Source of the DNA: Jiangella gansuensis DSM 44835
Lineage (GTDB): Bacteria; Actinomycetota; Actinomycetes; Jiangellales; Jiangellaceae
DNA length: 64,000 nt
Reading direction: 5' to 3'
NCBI RefSeq assembly: GCF_000515395.1
Contig: NZ_KI911782.1
Span: 5,114,070-5,178,069 of the forward strand
Shown here: positions 45,520-54,633 of the stretch, piece by piece
Layout: each line of letters begins with the position of its first letter
Position numbering within the stretch: position 1 is the stretch's first letter
Position numbers and translations under genes: made by a program
The notes under the pieces: model-generated
What the model saw: the letters and a program-made list of their open reading frames with translations, nothing else
Told to the model about the DNA's origin: nothing
Databases searched by the model: none

Positions 45520-46496
45520 AGCAGCCCCTTCTCCTCGAGATACGCCATGGCGACGTCGGGTGTCTGCTGGCGCTCGGCGTCGACCTGGGCGTTCAGCATG
45601 GCGAGGTCCTCGGTGGTGAGGACATCGGCCAGCTGCCCGAGCACCTCGGCGATCTGCTCGTCGCCGGCGGTCTCGGTGTTCACCACCGGCACGAGGTTGT
45701 CGGCCAACTGCAGCTGCTGGTCGTCCTCCAGCAGCACCAGCTCGAACTGGTCGAGAGTGCCGTCGGTGGTGCCGACCAGGCCGAGCTGGGCGTCGCCGCG
45801 CTGGACGGCCTGCTTGGTCTCACTGGTGCTGAACCCGGTGGCCAGCGGCGGGTCGACGATGTCGAGGCCGTAGACGGACTCCAGGCCGGGCTCGCAGAAC
45901 GGCCGGTCGGGGCACTCCTCGACCGCGGCCAGCGTGATCGGCTGGCCCAGGGCCGCCAGGTCGGACAGCGTGGTGATGCTGTTCTCGTCGGCGAACTGCT
46001 GTGAGACCGCGAAGGCGTTCTGGCTGGCCGCCTCGGCCGGGTCGAGGATGGTGAGACCACGCTGCTCTGCCAGCGGCCGGGCGGCCTCGACCGTCTCCTG
46101 AGCGTCAGCCGTGGCGACCGGCGCGTCGGAAGGGGCTTCGGGGCCGTTGATGGTGGCGTTCAGGTACTCGGCGAACGTGGCGGCGTACTCCGGGACGATG
46201 TCGATCTCACCACTCTGCAGCGCCGGCTCGTAGATCTCCCGCGCGTCGACAGACTGGATGTCCACGGAGTAGCCCGCGTCCTCGAGCAGGGCAGCGTACA
46301 TCTCCTGCATGATCACCATCTCGGTGAAGTTGGCGCCACCGACGGTGAGGTCGCCGCCTTCCGCCGCGGTGGCGTCGCCTCCGCCGCCGTCCTCGTCCTC
46401 GAACGGGTCGTCACTGTCGCCGCACGCCGCGAGCGACAGCGCCAGCCCGGCCGCCGCCGCCAGCGCGGCTGCTCGCTTGCGCATGGTCTGGGACAT
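45516..46496 (-). CDS. Glycine betaine/choline-type ABC transporter substrate-binding lipoprotein (OpuCC/ProX family)
   Basis: About 326 residues from ATG 46496 (GGAAGG eight bases upstream). Lipoprotein signal with lipobox LSLAAC near residue 24, then an acidic Gly/Asp linker. The OpuAC domain begins LTVGGANFTEMVIMQEMYAAL and has EIDIVPEYAATFAEYLNATI, a pattern of the quaternary-amine-binding family. Conserved aromatic cage residues could not be placed with certainty. It delivers betaine, choline or a similar osmolyte to the two permeases encoded upstream in the same direction. Confidence 0.83.
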   Translation of the reverse strand: MSQTMRKRAAALAAAAGLALSLAACGDSDDPFEDEDGGGGDATAAEGGDLTVGGANFTEMVIMQEMYAALLEDAGYSVDIQSVDAREIYEPALQSGEIDIVPEYAATFAEYLNATINGPEAPSDAPVATADAQETVEAARPLAEQRGLTILDPAEAASQNAFAVSQQFADENSITTLSDLAALGQPITLAAVEECPDRPFCEPGLESVYGLDIVDPPLATGFSTSETKQAVQRGDAQLGLVGTTDGTLDQFELVLLEDDQQLQLADNLVPVVNTETAGDEQIAEVLGQLADVLTTEDLAMLNAQVDAERQQTPDVAMAYLEEKGLL

Positions 46497-46602
46497 CACA
46501 TTCACCTTCCGGGTGTCACCTTCTGTGTCCCGTGACGGCGTCGGGCCGCCACGCGTGTCCGGCGAGCACCTGGACAGCGCCCGCGTTTCGCATCCCAGTC
46601 AA

Positions 46603-47337
46603 CTACGCACCACCGACAACCTCTTCCCGAACGAGCGGCAACTCGTGGTCACGATCGCGTCTCGACGTGCGCCGGCCGGCCCGCCGCATCGGGTCGACGG
46701 CCCGCTGAAGCCAGGCCATCAGGCCCTCGACGACCAGCGCCAGCAGGCCGACGATGATCGCGCCGGCCACGATCTCCGGTACGTCGCGTCGCCCGAAGCC
46801 GCTGGTGATGATGCGTCCGAGCCCGGGCCCGGAGATCACGGCCGCCAGGGTGGCCGTCGCCACCACCTGGACCGTCGCCAGCCGGATGCCCCCCATGATC
46901 AGCGGGATTGCCAGCGGCAGCTCCACGGCGCGCAACAACTGTCCACCGGACATGCCCATACCGCGAGCGGCCTCGACGGCGTCGCGGTCGACCTCGCGCA
47001 TGCCGACGTAGGCGTTGGTGAGGATGGGCGGGATCGCGAACAGCACCAGCGCGATGACGGTGGTCCAGATCGACAGGCCGAGTGGCGTCATGTAGAGGAT
47101 CGCCAGGATCGCGAACGTCGGTACCGCCCGGCCGATGTTGCTGATGTTGATGGCCAGCGCACCGCCACGGCCGACGTGGCCCAGCCAGAGCGCGACCGGC
47201 AACGCGGCGGCGCAGGCGATGACCATGGACAAGCTGGTGATCCACAGGTGCTCCACCAACCGGGTGCCGACCCCGGCCGGCCCGGACCAGTTCTCGCCGT
47301 CGAGCAGCCAGCTGAGGCCGTCCAGCAGCGCGTTCAC
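46603..47337 (-). CDS. Osmolyte ABC transporter permease (OpuCD-like)
   Basis: 244 residues from GTG 47337, overlapping the previous permease stop (GTGA). About five or six membrane segments. The binding-protein-dependent transport signature appears as EAARGMGMSGGQLLRAVELPLAIPLIMGG (seen as EAARGMGMSGGQLLRAVELP). FAILAILYMTPLGLSIWTTV is typical of the OpuC/YehW group. It forms the channel with the partner permease encoded at 47334-48038. Confidence 0.83.
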   Translation of the reverse strand: MNALLDGLSWLLDGENWSGPAGVGTRLVEHLWITSLSMVIACAAALPVALWLGHVGRGGALAINISNIGRAVPTFAILAILYMTPLGLSIWTTVIALVLFAIPPILTNAYVGMREVDRDAVEAARGMGMSGGQLLRAVELPLAIPLIMGGIRLATVQVVATATLAAVISGPGLGRIITSGFGRRDVPEIVAGAIIVGLLALVVEGLMAWLQRAVDPMRRAGRRTSRRDRDHELPLVREEVVGGA

Positions 47338-48038
47338 GCGTTCACCGCCCGTCGCCAGGGCATGAGCCATCGTTGCAGCGCGAGCAGCGCGAGATCGGCC
47401 ACCAGCGCGAGCACCACACACAGCGCGGACGCGGTCAACACCTCGGCGTGGAAGTTGCTGCGCTGACCCCGGGCGATGAGATTGCCCAGGCCGCCGTGGT
47501 TGACGATCATGCCGATGGTGGTGAGGGCCACGGTGGACACCGTCGCGACCCGCAGCGCGGCGAAGACGGCCGGTAGCGCCAGCGGCAGCTCGACCTTCCG
47601 CAGCAGCCGGAACCCGTCGTAGCCCATGCCGACGGCGGACTCACGCACCTCCGCGGGTACGGCGTCCAGCCCGGTCAGGATGCCTCGTACCAGGATCGTG
47701 AGCGAGTACAGGACCAGCCCGACCACCACCGTCGTCGCCGAGATGCCGGTGAACGGCAACAGCAACGCGAACATCGCCAGCGACGGCAGGGTGTACAGGG
47801 CGGTCGACGTGCCGAGGATGACCCCGCGTAGCCACGACACCTGCCGGGCCACCACCGCGAGCACCAGCGCGACGGCGAAGCCGATGGCCAGCGAGACCAC
47901 CGTGATGGTGACGTGCTGACCGAGGGCGTCGAGGATCTCGTCCGACCGGGTACGCACATACTCGCCACACACCCAGTCGTTGCGTGTGAGGCAGTTGTCA
48001 GTCAGGGTTGCGTCATGAGCGGGCCCGAAGAGCGCCAT
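47334..48038 (-). CDS. Osmolyte ABC transporter permease (OpuCB-like)
   Basis: About 234 residues if it starts at ATG 48038. The family N-terminus NCLTRNDWVCGEYVRTRSDEI is present, so a much later start is unlikely. About six membrane segments and the EAA-like loop ESAVGMGYDGFRLLRKVELPLALP (seen as ESAVGMGYDGFRLLRKVELP). Its 5' end overlaps the divergent ATPase gene by about 24 bp, leaving no free promoter DNA between them. The real start of one of the two may therefore be further in, or promoters lie inside the coding regions. Confidence 0.78.
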   Translation of the reverse strand: MALFGPAHDATLTDNCLTRNDWVCGEYVRTRSDEILDALGQHVTITVVSLAIGFAVALVLAVVARQVSWLRGVILGTSTALYTLPSLAMFALLLPFTGISATTVVVGLVLYSLTILVRGILTGLDAVPAEVRESAVGMGYDGFRLLRKVELPLALPAVFAALRVATVSTVALTTIGMIVNHGGLGNLIARGQRSNFHAEVLTASALCVVLALVADLALLALQRWLMPWRRAVNA

Positions 48039-49217
48039 TCCGAGGACGCTACCGAACAACCGATGATTCGTCTCGACCGCGTGTCGAAGCGGTACGCCGA
48101 CGGCACCGTCGCGGTCCAGGAGCTCACCCTCGAGATCGCTCGGGGCGAACTGGTGGTGCTGGTTGGTCCGTCCGGGTGCGGGAAGACCACCACCATGAAG
48201 ATGGTCAACCGGCTGGTGCAGCCCACCAGCGGCAACATCTACGTCGACGGCCAGGACGTCACGAACACCGACCCCGTGGCACTGCGGCGCGGCATCGGCT
48301 ACGTCATCCAGAACGTCGGGCTGTTCCCGCACCGCACCATCGAGGACAACATCGCCGTCGTGCCGGAACTGGTCGGCTGGCCACGCAAGCGGCGCGCGGA
48401 ACGCGCGCGCGAACTCATGGAACTGGTCGGGCTGGACCCGTCCGTGCACGGGCGGCGTTTCCCGCACGAGCTCTCCGGTGGCCAGCGCCAGCGGGTCGGG
48501 GTGGCCCGGGCGCTGGCGGTCGACCCGCCGGTGCTGCTCATGGACGAGCCGTTCAGCGCCGTCGACCCCGTGGTGCGGTCACAGCTGCAGGACGAGTTCC
48601 TGCGGCTGCAGGACGACGTGCGCAAGACCATCCTCTTCGTCACCCACGACATCGAGGAGGCGGTCCGGCTCGGCGACCGGATCGCGGTGTTCAAGCAGGG
48701 TGGGCTGCTGGAGCAGTACGACACACCGGCGACCGTTCTCGGCGCGCCGGCCACCGATTTCGTCGCCGACTTCGTGGGCGCCGACCGCGGCCTGAAGCGG
48801 CTGTCCGTCACACCGATCACCGCGGCGGACCTCGAGCACCCTCCGGTCGTGCGGGCCGACGACGACCTCACCACCGCCGGTGCCGCGCTGGGCGCGGATC
48901 GGTGGGCGGTGGTGCTGGACGCCGACGGCGGCCTGGCCGGGTGGATCAGCCGCGACCTGCTGACCGGCAGCGGCCGGGTCGGCGACCGGGCGCGCCGGAT
49001 GGAAGCGTGGGTCGAGCTCGACGACACCCTCAAGGTGGCGTTCGCGGAGATGTTGCAGTGGAACGCCGGCTGGATCGCCGTGTTGGACGACGACGATCGC
49101 TACCTCGGCGTACTGACGCCGGCCACCCTGCACATGGCGCTGCGGCGTTCGGTGGAGGCCGACGCGCAGGACCTCGCCCTCACGGACGTGGTGCTGGAGA
49201 CAGTGCGGGACGTCTGA
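48015..49217 (+). CDS. Osmolyte ABC transporter ATP-binding protein with CBS domains (OpuCA-like)
   Basis: 400 residues from ATG 48015; ATG 48063 (MIRLDRVSKRYADG) is an alternative. Walker A GPSGCGKTT, signature LSGGQRQRVGVARAL, Walker B VLLMDEPFSAVDP, switch His in FVTHDIEEA. Tandem CBS modules fill about 270-395 (PPVVRADDDLTTAGAALGAD, then DTLKVAFAEMLQWNAGWIAV). In OpuA/OpuC systems these sense ionic strength. Unusually, the ATPase gene is divergent from the permease and binding-protein genes and does not lead their operon. Confidence 0.88.
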   Translation: MSGPEERHSEDATEQPMIRLDRVSKRYADGTVAVQELTLEIARGELVVLVGPSGCGKTTTMKMVNRLVQPTSGNIYVDGQDVTNTDPVALRRGIGYVIQNVGLFPHRTIEDNIAVVPELVGWPRKRRAERARELMELVGLDPSVHGRRFPHELSGGQRQRVGVARALAVDPPVLLMDEPFSAVDPVVRSQLQDEFLRLQDDVRKTILFVTHDIEEAVRLGDRIAVFKQGGLLEQYDTPATVLGAPATDFVADFVGADRGLKRLSVTPITAADLEHPPVVRADDDLTTAGAALGADRWAVVLDADGGLAGWISRDLLTGSGRVGDRARRMEAWVELDDTLKVAFAEMLQWNAGWIAVLDDDDRYLGVLTPATLHMALRRSVEADAQDLALTDVVLETVRDV

Positions 49218-49400
49218 CCCTTGATCATGTGAGATCACGGGGGTTGCCGACGCCCGCGACGCAAGAAGCCCCGGCGCGTGGCCGCAATAGCACGCGCCGA
49301 GGCCCAGCTGGGATCACTGGTGTTAGAGCACCTAGCCCAACCAGAACCAAGTTACCCGTCGACGTCGTCGGGTGGCCCAGGCCGAGCCGTGACGCGGAGG
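49218..49400. other. 183-bp non-coding block with a strong hairpin between convergent genes
   Basis: CGGCGCGTG (49272-49280) pairs perfectly with CACGCGCCG (49291-49299) around a 10-nt loop. The following 60 bases (TGTTAGAGCACCTAGCCC region) are clearly lower in GC than the surroundings. TTGATCATG at 49231 resembles the TGATCA boxes but has no inverted partner. It may be a bidirectional terminator or a small RNA; no tRNA fold was found. Confidence 0.45.
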
Positions 49401-50000
49401 TCAGGCGCTGCGTTCCTGCTGCTCGACCGCTGGCGCTGCCGGCTTGACGCGCCGGTCGGCCTCGGGCAGCAGGTCGGTGTTCTTGTCCTCCCACTTGATG
49501 AGGTCGACCACCGTGGGGGCCTCGCTGAGGTCGGGCCACAGGTCATTCCACTCCGCACCCTCGGCCAGCCGGGCCAGTTCGACGCTCGGAGTGGAGGCGC
49601 CGGGGCGGGCGCTGCGCGCGGCGGCGATTTCGGACTCCAGCAGGTCCAGCTTGGAGCGCATGACGTCGATGCGCTCGGAGGCGACGTCGAGCAGGCCGAC
49701 CATGTGGTCAGTGAACTCGCGGTGCTCTTCGGAGTACCGCGCGTGGGCCTCGGAGTATTCGGCGGCCTGCTCGGCGCGGACCGTGGCGACCTCGACCCTC
49801 AGCCGGCGTTCGAGCTTGAGGATGAACGCCCCCAGGACGGCCGCGACGACGGCGCCTTCCGCGGCGGCGACTCGCGGCCAAGGCCCCTCGGCGATGAATG
49901 CGGCCGCGGCCAGACCTATCGCCAGCGTGGGAGCGAAGATGGCGAGAACGCGGACAGCGGTGAGGCGACGGCGGTGACGGACGGAGGCCATGGGCGTCAC
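49401..50000 (-). CDS. Membrane-anchored coiled-coil protein of unknown function
   Basis: 199 residues from GTG 50000 (an ATG at 49991 is equally possible; neither has a strong ribosome site). Two hydrophobic segments at about 17-38 and 45-62 form a membrane hairpin. A long helix/coiled coil follows at about 65-130, rich in Glu, Ala and Arg (RRLRVEVATVRAEQAAEYSE, then VGLLDVASERIDVMRSKLDL). The last 60 residues are acidic then basic (EWNDLWPDLSEAPTVVDLI). The layout recalls phage-type DUF2746 proteins but I cannot confirm this. It faces the OpuC ATPase gene. Confidence 0.55.
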   Translation of the reverse strand: MTPMASVRHRRRLTAVRVLAIFAPTLAIGLAAAAFIAEGPWPRVAAAEGAVVAAVLGAFILKLERRLRVEVATVRAEQAAEYSEAHARYSEEHREFTDHMVGLLDVASERIDVMRSKLDLLESEIAAARSARPGASTPSVELARLAEGAEWNDLWPDLSEAPTVVDLIKWEDKNTDLLPEADRRVKPAAPAVEQQERSA

Positions 50001-50121
50001 CGTACCTGCTTGTACGCCGCGAATCGGACTTCACACGCCGCGCCACACCGGCGGTTTCCCAGATACCGCGACCTGCCGAGATCAATTCCCGTGGGGGCCC
50101 GCCCGGCCGCGGGCACGCCGA

Positions 50122-50598
50122 TCAGGACGCGGCGGGGTCGCCGTTCTCCTCGTCCGCCGGGGGCGGAACCTCGCCGGCGCGTTCCAGCCGGACCGCCGCC
50201 ACTGTGAGCACCACGGCGCAGACCACCACGGCGCCGGCGAGGATGGCTCGGTTGCGACCCATGGGCGAGTCGAGCATCGTCGCCGCCAGCAACCCGAGCC
50301 CGGCATAGCCGCCCGCCACGACGGCGCCGAAGTACTCCGACGCCTTGGCCAGGGCGACCGACCGGGCCACCCGCAGCGCGTCGATGCGATTGTCGAAGCG
50401 CCGCTCGGTGATCCACTCCCGTACCGCCCGGGCGCCGGCGAACACGGCGATGGCCAGGAACAGCAGTAACAGCGGCAACACCCACGGTACAGGTGGCAGC
50501 GCGCCGGACACGGCGTCGATCACCCGGCTGATCGACCAGCCGATCGGGATCGCCACCAGGGCGGCCCAGATCAGCGAACCGATCTTCGTCTTCTGCAC
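50122..50598 (-). CDS. DUF3180 membrane protein (Rv3605c-like)
   Basis: 158 residues with four membrane segments (about 8-30, 38-56, 92-110, 118-138). It begins MQKTKIGSLIWAALVAIPIG, close to the family's TRxxxL start. The gene nearly always follows folK in actinobacteria, as here (18 bp gap). No function is known; its steady place in the folate-pantothenate locus is the main reason for the assignment. Confidence 0.82.
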   Translation of the reverse strand: MQKTKIGSLIWAALVAIPIGWSISRVIDAVSGALPPVPWVLPLLLLFLAIAVFAGARAVREWITERRFDNRIDALRVARSVALAKASEYFGAVVAGGYAGLGLLAATMLDSPMGRNRAILAGAVVVCAVVLTVAAVRLERAGEVPPPADEENGDPAAS

Positions 50599-50616
50599 GG
50601 TGCGGCCCCGGAACCC

Positions 50617-51183
50617 TCAGGCGGGGTTCTCGAGGGTTTCCTCCAGCCGGCGCATGCCGGTGGCGTCGACGGCCGAGCTGAGGTCCACCACCCGTCCGAG
50701 GCCGGGCACGGTGAACTCCGGGTCCACGTCGGCCCAGGGCACCAGGACGAATGCCCGCTCGGCCAGCCGCGGATGCGGCACCCGGAGATCGTCGTCGTCG
50801 GCGGTGACGTCACCGACGGCCAGCACGTCGATGTCGAGTGTGCGCGGACTGTTCGGGACGTCACGCGTGCGACCGTAGGCCGCCTCGGTGGACTGCGCCC
50901 GTTCCATGAGCGACCGCGGCGACAGCGTGGTGTCGACCACCAGGACGGCGTTGAGGAACTTCGGCGAGTCGGCCGGTGCGTTCACCGGCTCGGACTCGTA
51001 GACCGGTGACACCGCCACCGGCACGATCTCCGACGAGTCGGTCAACGTGTCGACGGCCGCTTGCAGGAACTCGAGGCGGTCACCCAGGTTGCTGCCCAGG
51101 GCGAACGCGGTGCGACGCAGTGGGCGCAGATCACCCGTCAGGGTGTCGGCGTCGACGACGTTGGGGTTGGGGACATTGGTCAC
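50617..51183 (-). CDS. folK: 6-hydroxymethyl-7,8-dihydropterin pyrophosphokinase
   Basis: 188 residues. HPPK motifs: AFALGSNLGDRLEFLQAAVD, VYESEPVNAPADSPKFLNAV, and the signature RTLDIDVLAVGD with the Mg-binding Asp pair, then VPHPRLAERAFVLVPWADVDP. It transfers pyrophosphate from ATP to hydroxymethyl-dihydropterin. The start overlaps the folB stop (ATGA), giving folP-folB-folK order. Confidence 0.94.
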   Translation of the reverse strand: MTNVPNPNVVDADTLTGDLRPLRRTAFALGSNLGDRLEFLQAAVDTLTDSSEIVPVAVSPVYESEPVNAPADSPKFLNAVLVVDTTLSPRSLMERAQSTEAAYGRTRDVPNSPRTLDIDVLAVGDVTADDDDLRVPHPRLAERAFVLVPWADVDPEFTVPGLGRVVDLSSAVDATGMRRLEETLENPA

Positions 51184-51542
51184 GTTCTGGCCCTTCGAAT
51201 CGTCACGGTCACGTCGTCGAACGGCACCGTGATCGGCGCCTCCGGCTTGTGCACGGTCACTTCGGCATCCTCGACCCGCGGGTCCTCCAGGCAGAGGTCT
51301 GCGATGCGCTGGGCGAGGGTCTCAACCAGCCTGACCGGCTCCCCCTCGACGAGCCCGACCACCCGGTCAGCAAGACTGCCATAGTCGACGGTGTCGGTCA
51401 GGTCGTCACTGCGAGCCGCCGCACGCGTATCGACGCCGAGCGAGACGTCGACGCGGAACAGCTGGCCGGTCTCCCGCTCGTGGGAGAACCAGCCGTGGCG
51501 TCCGGTCGCGGTCAGGCCGCGCAGCTCGATGCGGTCAGGCAC
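51180..51542 (-). CDS. folB: Dihydroneopterin aldolase
   Basis: 120 residues, the normal length. Motifs: IELRGLTATGRHGWFSHERE with the substrate loop, DTVDYGSLADRVVGLVEGEP and LVETLAQRIADLCLEDPRVE with the conserved Glu/Lys region. It cleaves dihydroneopterin to hydroxymethyl-dihydropterin, the FolK substrate. It follows folP after 63 bp. Confidence 0.93.
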   Translation of the reverse strand: MPDRIELRGLTATGRHGWFSHERETGQLFRVDVSLGVDTRAAARSDDLTDTVDYGSLADRVVGLVEGEPVRLVETLAQRIADLCLEDPRVEDAEVTVHKPEAPITVPFDDVTVTIRRART

Positions 51543-51605
51543 GCCACGACACTAGTCGCAGGCCGCCGTTCACCGCTTCCCCCCTCGTCGTGGCATTGAA
51601 CACGC

Positions 51606-52481
51606 TCACCCGTCTTCCGCCCCGAGCCGGGCCGCCACGTGCACCGCGTCCATGGTCGCCGGGACGGTGTGGACCCGGATGCACCAGGCACCGTCCAGTG
51701 CCGCCACGACGGACAACGCGTCGGTGGCGGCGTCGCGGCCGATCGGCGGGCGCCGCTCCCCCGTCGCCGGGTCGGCCAGCAGTTCACCCAGGAAGGTCTT
51801 GCGGGAGGCGGCCACCAGTACCGGAAAGTCGAGCTGCACCAGTTCGCGCAGCCGGGCCAGCACCGTCCAGTTGTGGTCCCAGGTCTTGGAGAAGCCCAGA
51901 CCGGGGTCGACGGCGATGTGCTCCGGCCGCACCCCGGCCGCCAGGGCGGCGTCGATGCGCTGCCGCAGCTCCGCAATGACGTCGGCGACCACGTCGGCGT
52001 ACTCGGTGAGCTGCTGCATCCGGTCGGAGTGCCCGCGCCAGTGGGTGAGGATCACCGGGACGCCGGCCGCGGCCACCACTCGCAGCATGTCGGGGTCGGC
52101 CTGGCCGCCGGAGACGTCGTTGACCAGTTTGGCGCCCGCGGCCAGGGCGTCCTCGGCGACGGCTGCGCGCATGGTGTCGACCGACACCACGGCACCGGCC
52201 GCCGCCAGTTCGCGGATGACCGGCAGCGCGCGACGGCGTTCCTCGTCGATGGAGGGCCGCTCGGCGCCGGGCCGGGTGGACTCGCCGCCGACGTCCACGA
52301 TGTCCGCGCCCTGAGCGATGAGGTCGAGGCCGTGCTCGACGGCATCGCCGGGTTCATACCAGAAGCCACCGTCGGAGAACGAGTCGGGCGTCACGTTGAC
52401 CACGCCCATCACCAGCGCCCGCGGCGGCTGCGGCAGGCCCACGACGTAGTGTGCCGGCCGGCCGGGTCGTCGGGCGCTCAT
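51606..52481 (-). CDS. folP: Dihydropteroate synthase
   Basis: 291 residues. TIM barrel with [20 protein letters not shown] (pterin/pyrophosphate loop), [45 protein letters not shown], and [15 protein letters not shown], with the late conserved Arg in [10 protein letters not shown]. It is the sulfonamide target and joins pterin to p-aminobenzoate. It overlaps the purD stop by 4 bp, so folate and purine genes are coupled here. No folE is visible. Confidence 0.94.
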   Translation of the reverse strand: MSARRPGRPAHYVVGLPQPPRALVMGVVNVTPDSFSDGGFWYEPGDAVEHGLDLIAQGADIVDVGGESTRPGAERPSIDEERRRALPVIRELAAAGAVVSVDTMRAAVAEDALAAGAKLVNDVSGGQADPDMLRVVAAAGVPVILTHWRGHSDRMQQLTEYADVVADVIAELRQRIDAALAAGVRPEHIAVDPGLGFSKTWDHNWTVLARLRELVQLDFPVLVAASRKTFLGELLADPATGERRPPIGRDAATDALSVVAALDGAWCIRVHTVPATMDAVHVAARLGAEDG

Positions 52482-53725
52482 GTCCGCGCCGCCGCCTCGG
52501 CGATGTCGCTGCGGGCGTGGCTGCCCTCGAGCTGGATCCGTCCGACCGCTTCATAAGCACGGTCGCGGGCCTCGGCCAGGTCGTCGCCGACAGCGGTGAC
52601 GGACAGCACCCGGCCGCCGCTGGACACCACGGCGCCGTCGGCGTCCAGGCGAGTGCCGGCGTGCAGCACCTCGACCCCCTTGATCGCCGCCGCGTCGTCC
52701 AGGCCGTGGATGCGGTCGCCGGTGCGCGGCGCCGCCGGGTACCCGTGCGCGGCCACGACGACGGTGACCGCGGCGCCGTCGTGCCACACCGGCTCCGGGT
52801 GCTGCGCCAGCGTGCCCGTGGCCGCCGCCCGCAGCAGCCCGCCCAGACCGGAGCGCAGCCGGGCCAGCACCGCTTGGGTCTCCGGGTCGCCGAAGCGGGC
52901 GTTGAACTCCACCACCCGCACGCCTCGCGAGGTCAGCGCCAGGCCGACGTAGAGCAGCCCGGCGAACGGTGTGCCACGCCGGTGCATCTCGGAGATGGTG
53001 GGGCGCACGACCCGCTCGACGACGTCGTCGACGAACCCGGGCGGCGCCCACGGAAGCGGCGTGTACGCGCCCATGCCACCGGTGTTGGGCCCGGCGTCGC
53101 CGTCGTAGGCACGCTTGAAGTCCTGGGCGGGGGTCAGCGGCACCGCGGCCAGGCCGTCGGTGACACAGAACAGCGAGACCTCCGGCCCGTCCAGGAACTC
53201 CTCGACGACGACCGTGCCGCTGGCCTCGGCGTGGGCCAGCGCGGCCGCGCGGTCGTCCGTGACGACGACACCCTTGCCGGCCGCGAGTCCGTCGTCCTTG
53301 ACCACGTACGGCGGGCCGAACCGGTCGAGGGCAGCCTCGACCTCGGCGCGGGTCTCGCAGACCACCGCCATCGCGGTCGGGACACCGGCCGCGGCCATGA
53401 TCTCCTTGGCGAACGCCTTGGAGCCCTCGAGCTTCGCCGCCCGGGCGGACGGTCCGAAGCAGGCGATGCCGCGTGCCTTCACGGCGTCGGCGACACCCGC
53501 GACCAGCGGGACCTCCGGGCCGATGACGACGAGGTCGGAGTCCAGCCGAGCGGCCAGGTCGGCCACCGCCTCGGGCCGGTCGGCCGCGACCGGGTGGACG
53601 GTGGCATCGGCGGCGATGCCGGCGTTGCCGGGCGCCGCGTGCACCTCGGACACCTCGGGGTCGCGCAGCAAGGAGCGGACGAGGGCGTGCTCGCGGGCAC
53701 CGGAGCCGATGACGAGAACCTTCAC
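52478..53725 (-). CDS. purD: Phosphoribosylamine-glycine ligase (GAR synthetase)
   Basis: 415 residues. It starts [20 protein letters not shown]. The ATP-grasp domain has [58 protein letters not shown], and [16 protein letters not shown] with the metal-binding Glu/Asn. It catalyses the second step of purine synthesis. The gene starts about 120 bp from the divergent phosphatase gene and reads into folP. Confidence 0.95.
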   Translation of the reverse strand: MKVLVIGSGAREHALVRSLLRDPEVSEVHAAPGNAGIAADATVHPVAADRPEAVADLAARLDSDLVVIGPEVPLVAGVADAVKARGIACFGPSARAAKLEGSKAFAKEIMAAAGVPTAMAVVCETRAEVEAALDRFGPPYVVKDDGLAAGKGVVVTDDRAAALAHAEASGTVVVEEFLDGPEVSLFCVTDGLAAVPLTPAQDFKRAYDGDAGPNTGGMGAYTPLPWAPPGFVDDVVERVVRPTISEMHRRGTPFAGLLYVGLALTSRGVRVVEFNARFGDPETQAVLARLRSGLGGLLRAAATGTLAQHPEPVWHDGAAVTVVVAAHGYPAAPRTGDRIHGLDDAAAIKGVEVLHAGTRLDADGAVVSSGGRVLSVTAVGDDLAEARDRAYEAVGRIQLEGSHARSDIAEAAART

Positions 53726-53846
53726 GTCGGCCGACCCTATCGGGAGAGCCGCGCCGCCACGTCAACCGTCCGGGCACGGTCGGCCTCCAGACCGATGGTC
53801 CGGCCGCAGCGCGCGCCGCCATCGCGGTCGACTACCGTGAACGGTG

Positions 53847-54623
53847 ATGAGCGAACGCTGGATCGACCTCGTCGGCGCCGTCAACGTACGCGACCTCGGC
53901 GGGCTGCCCACCACGGACGGACGCACCACCCAATTCGGGCGGGTGCTGCGCTCGGACAACCTCCAGGACCTGATCGACGACGACGTCCAGCGGCTCACCG
54001 GGCCGCTGCGGCTGCGCGACGTCATCGATCTGCGCACCAGCATCGAGGTGACGTCCGAGGGACCCGGGCCGCTGACATCCGTGCCCGACGTCACCATCCA
54101 TCATCTGTCCTTGTATCCGGAGGTCGGCGAGCGCACCGACGTCGAGGCCGACAGCGTGCTGCTGCCGTGGACCCAGGAGCAGGGCGCCACCATCCGGCAC
54201 AACACCGGCGCCTACTACGTCAACTACCTGCGACACCGGCCCGAGAACGTCGTCAGGGCGTTGCGCACCGCCGCCACCAGCAGCGGCGCGGCGCTGGTGC
54301 ACTGTGCCGCCGGCAAGGACCGCACCGGCGTGGTCTGCGCGCTCGCGCTGTCGGTGGCCGGGGTCGAGCGCGACGCCATCGTCGCCGACTACGTCCAGAC
54401 CGCCGAACGCATCGAGGCGATCATCGGCCGGCTCAAGGCCACCGCCACCTACGCGCCGGACCTCAACGGCCGGCCCATCGACAGCAATGTCCCACGCGCC
54501 ACCTCCATGACCACTTTCCTCGACACCGTCGAGCAGCAGTTCGGCGGCCCGATGGAGTGGCTGAGCATGCACGGCTGGACCACCGACGACACCACGGCGC
54601 TGCGCTCCCGCCTGCTCGACTGA
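53847..54623 (+). CDS. Tyrosine-protein phosphatase (PtpB-like, Y_phosphatase3)
   Basis: 258 residues from ATG 53847 (GTG 53844 directly precedes it). N-terminus WIDLVGAVNVRDLGGLPTTD and VLRSDNLQDLIDDDVQRLTG are the family's substrate-side motifs. The catalytic P-loop is VHCAAGKDRTGVVCALAL, with Cys and Arg of CX5R. The KDRTG form is shared with mycobacterial PtpB, a triple-specificity phosphatase. No signal peptide is seen. Substrate unknown. Confidence 0.88.
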   Translation: MSERWIDLVGAVNVRDLGGLPTTDGRTTQFGRVLRSDNLQDLIDDDVQRLTGPLRLRDVIDLRTSIEVTSEGPGPLTSVPDVTIHHLSLYPEVGERTDVEADSVLLPWTQEQGATIRHNTGAYYVNYLRHRPENVVRALRTAATSSGAALVHCAAGKDRTGVVCALALSVAGVERDAIVADYVQTAERIEAIIGRLKATATYAPDLNGRPIDSNVPRATSMTTFLDTVEQQFGGPMEWLSMHGWTTDDTTALRSRLLD

Positions 54624-54633
54624 CGAGTTCCGA

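Noticed and set aside
49231-49239. TTGATCATG as a seventh palindromic element
   Set aside because: Only one box is present, with no matching inverted end within 100 bp. It may be a remnant, but this cannot be supported.
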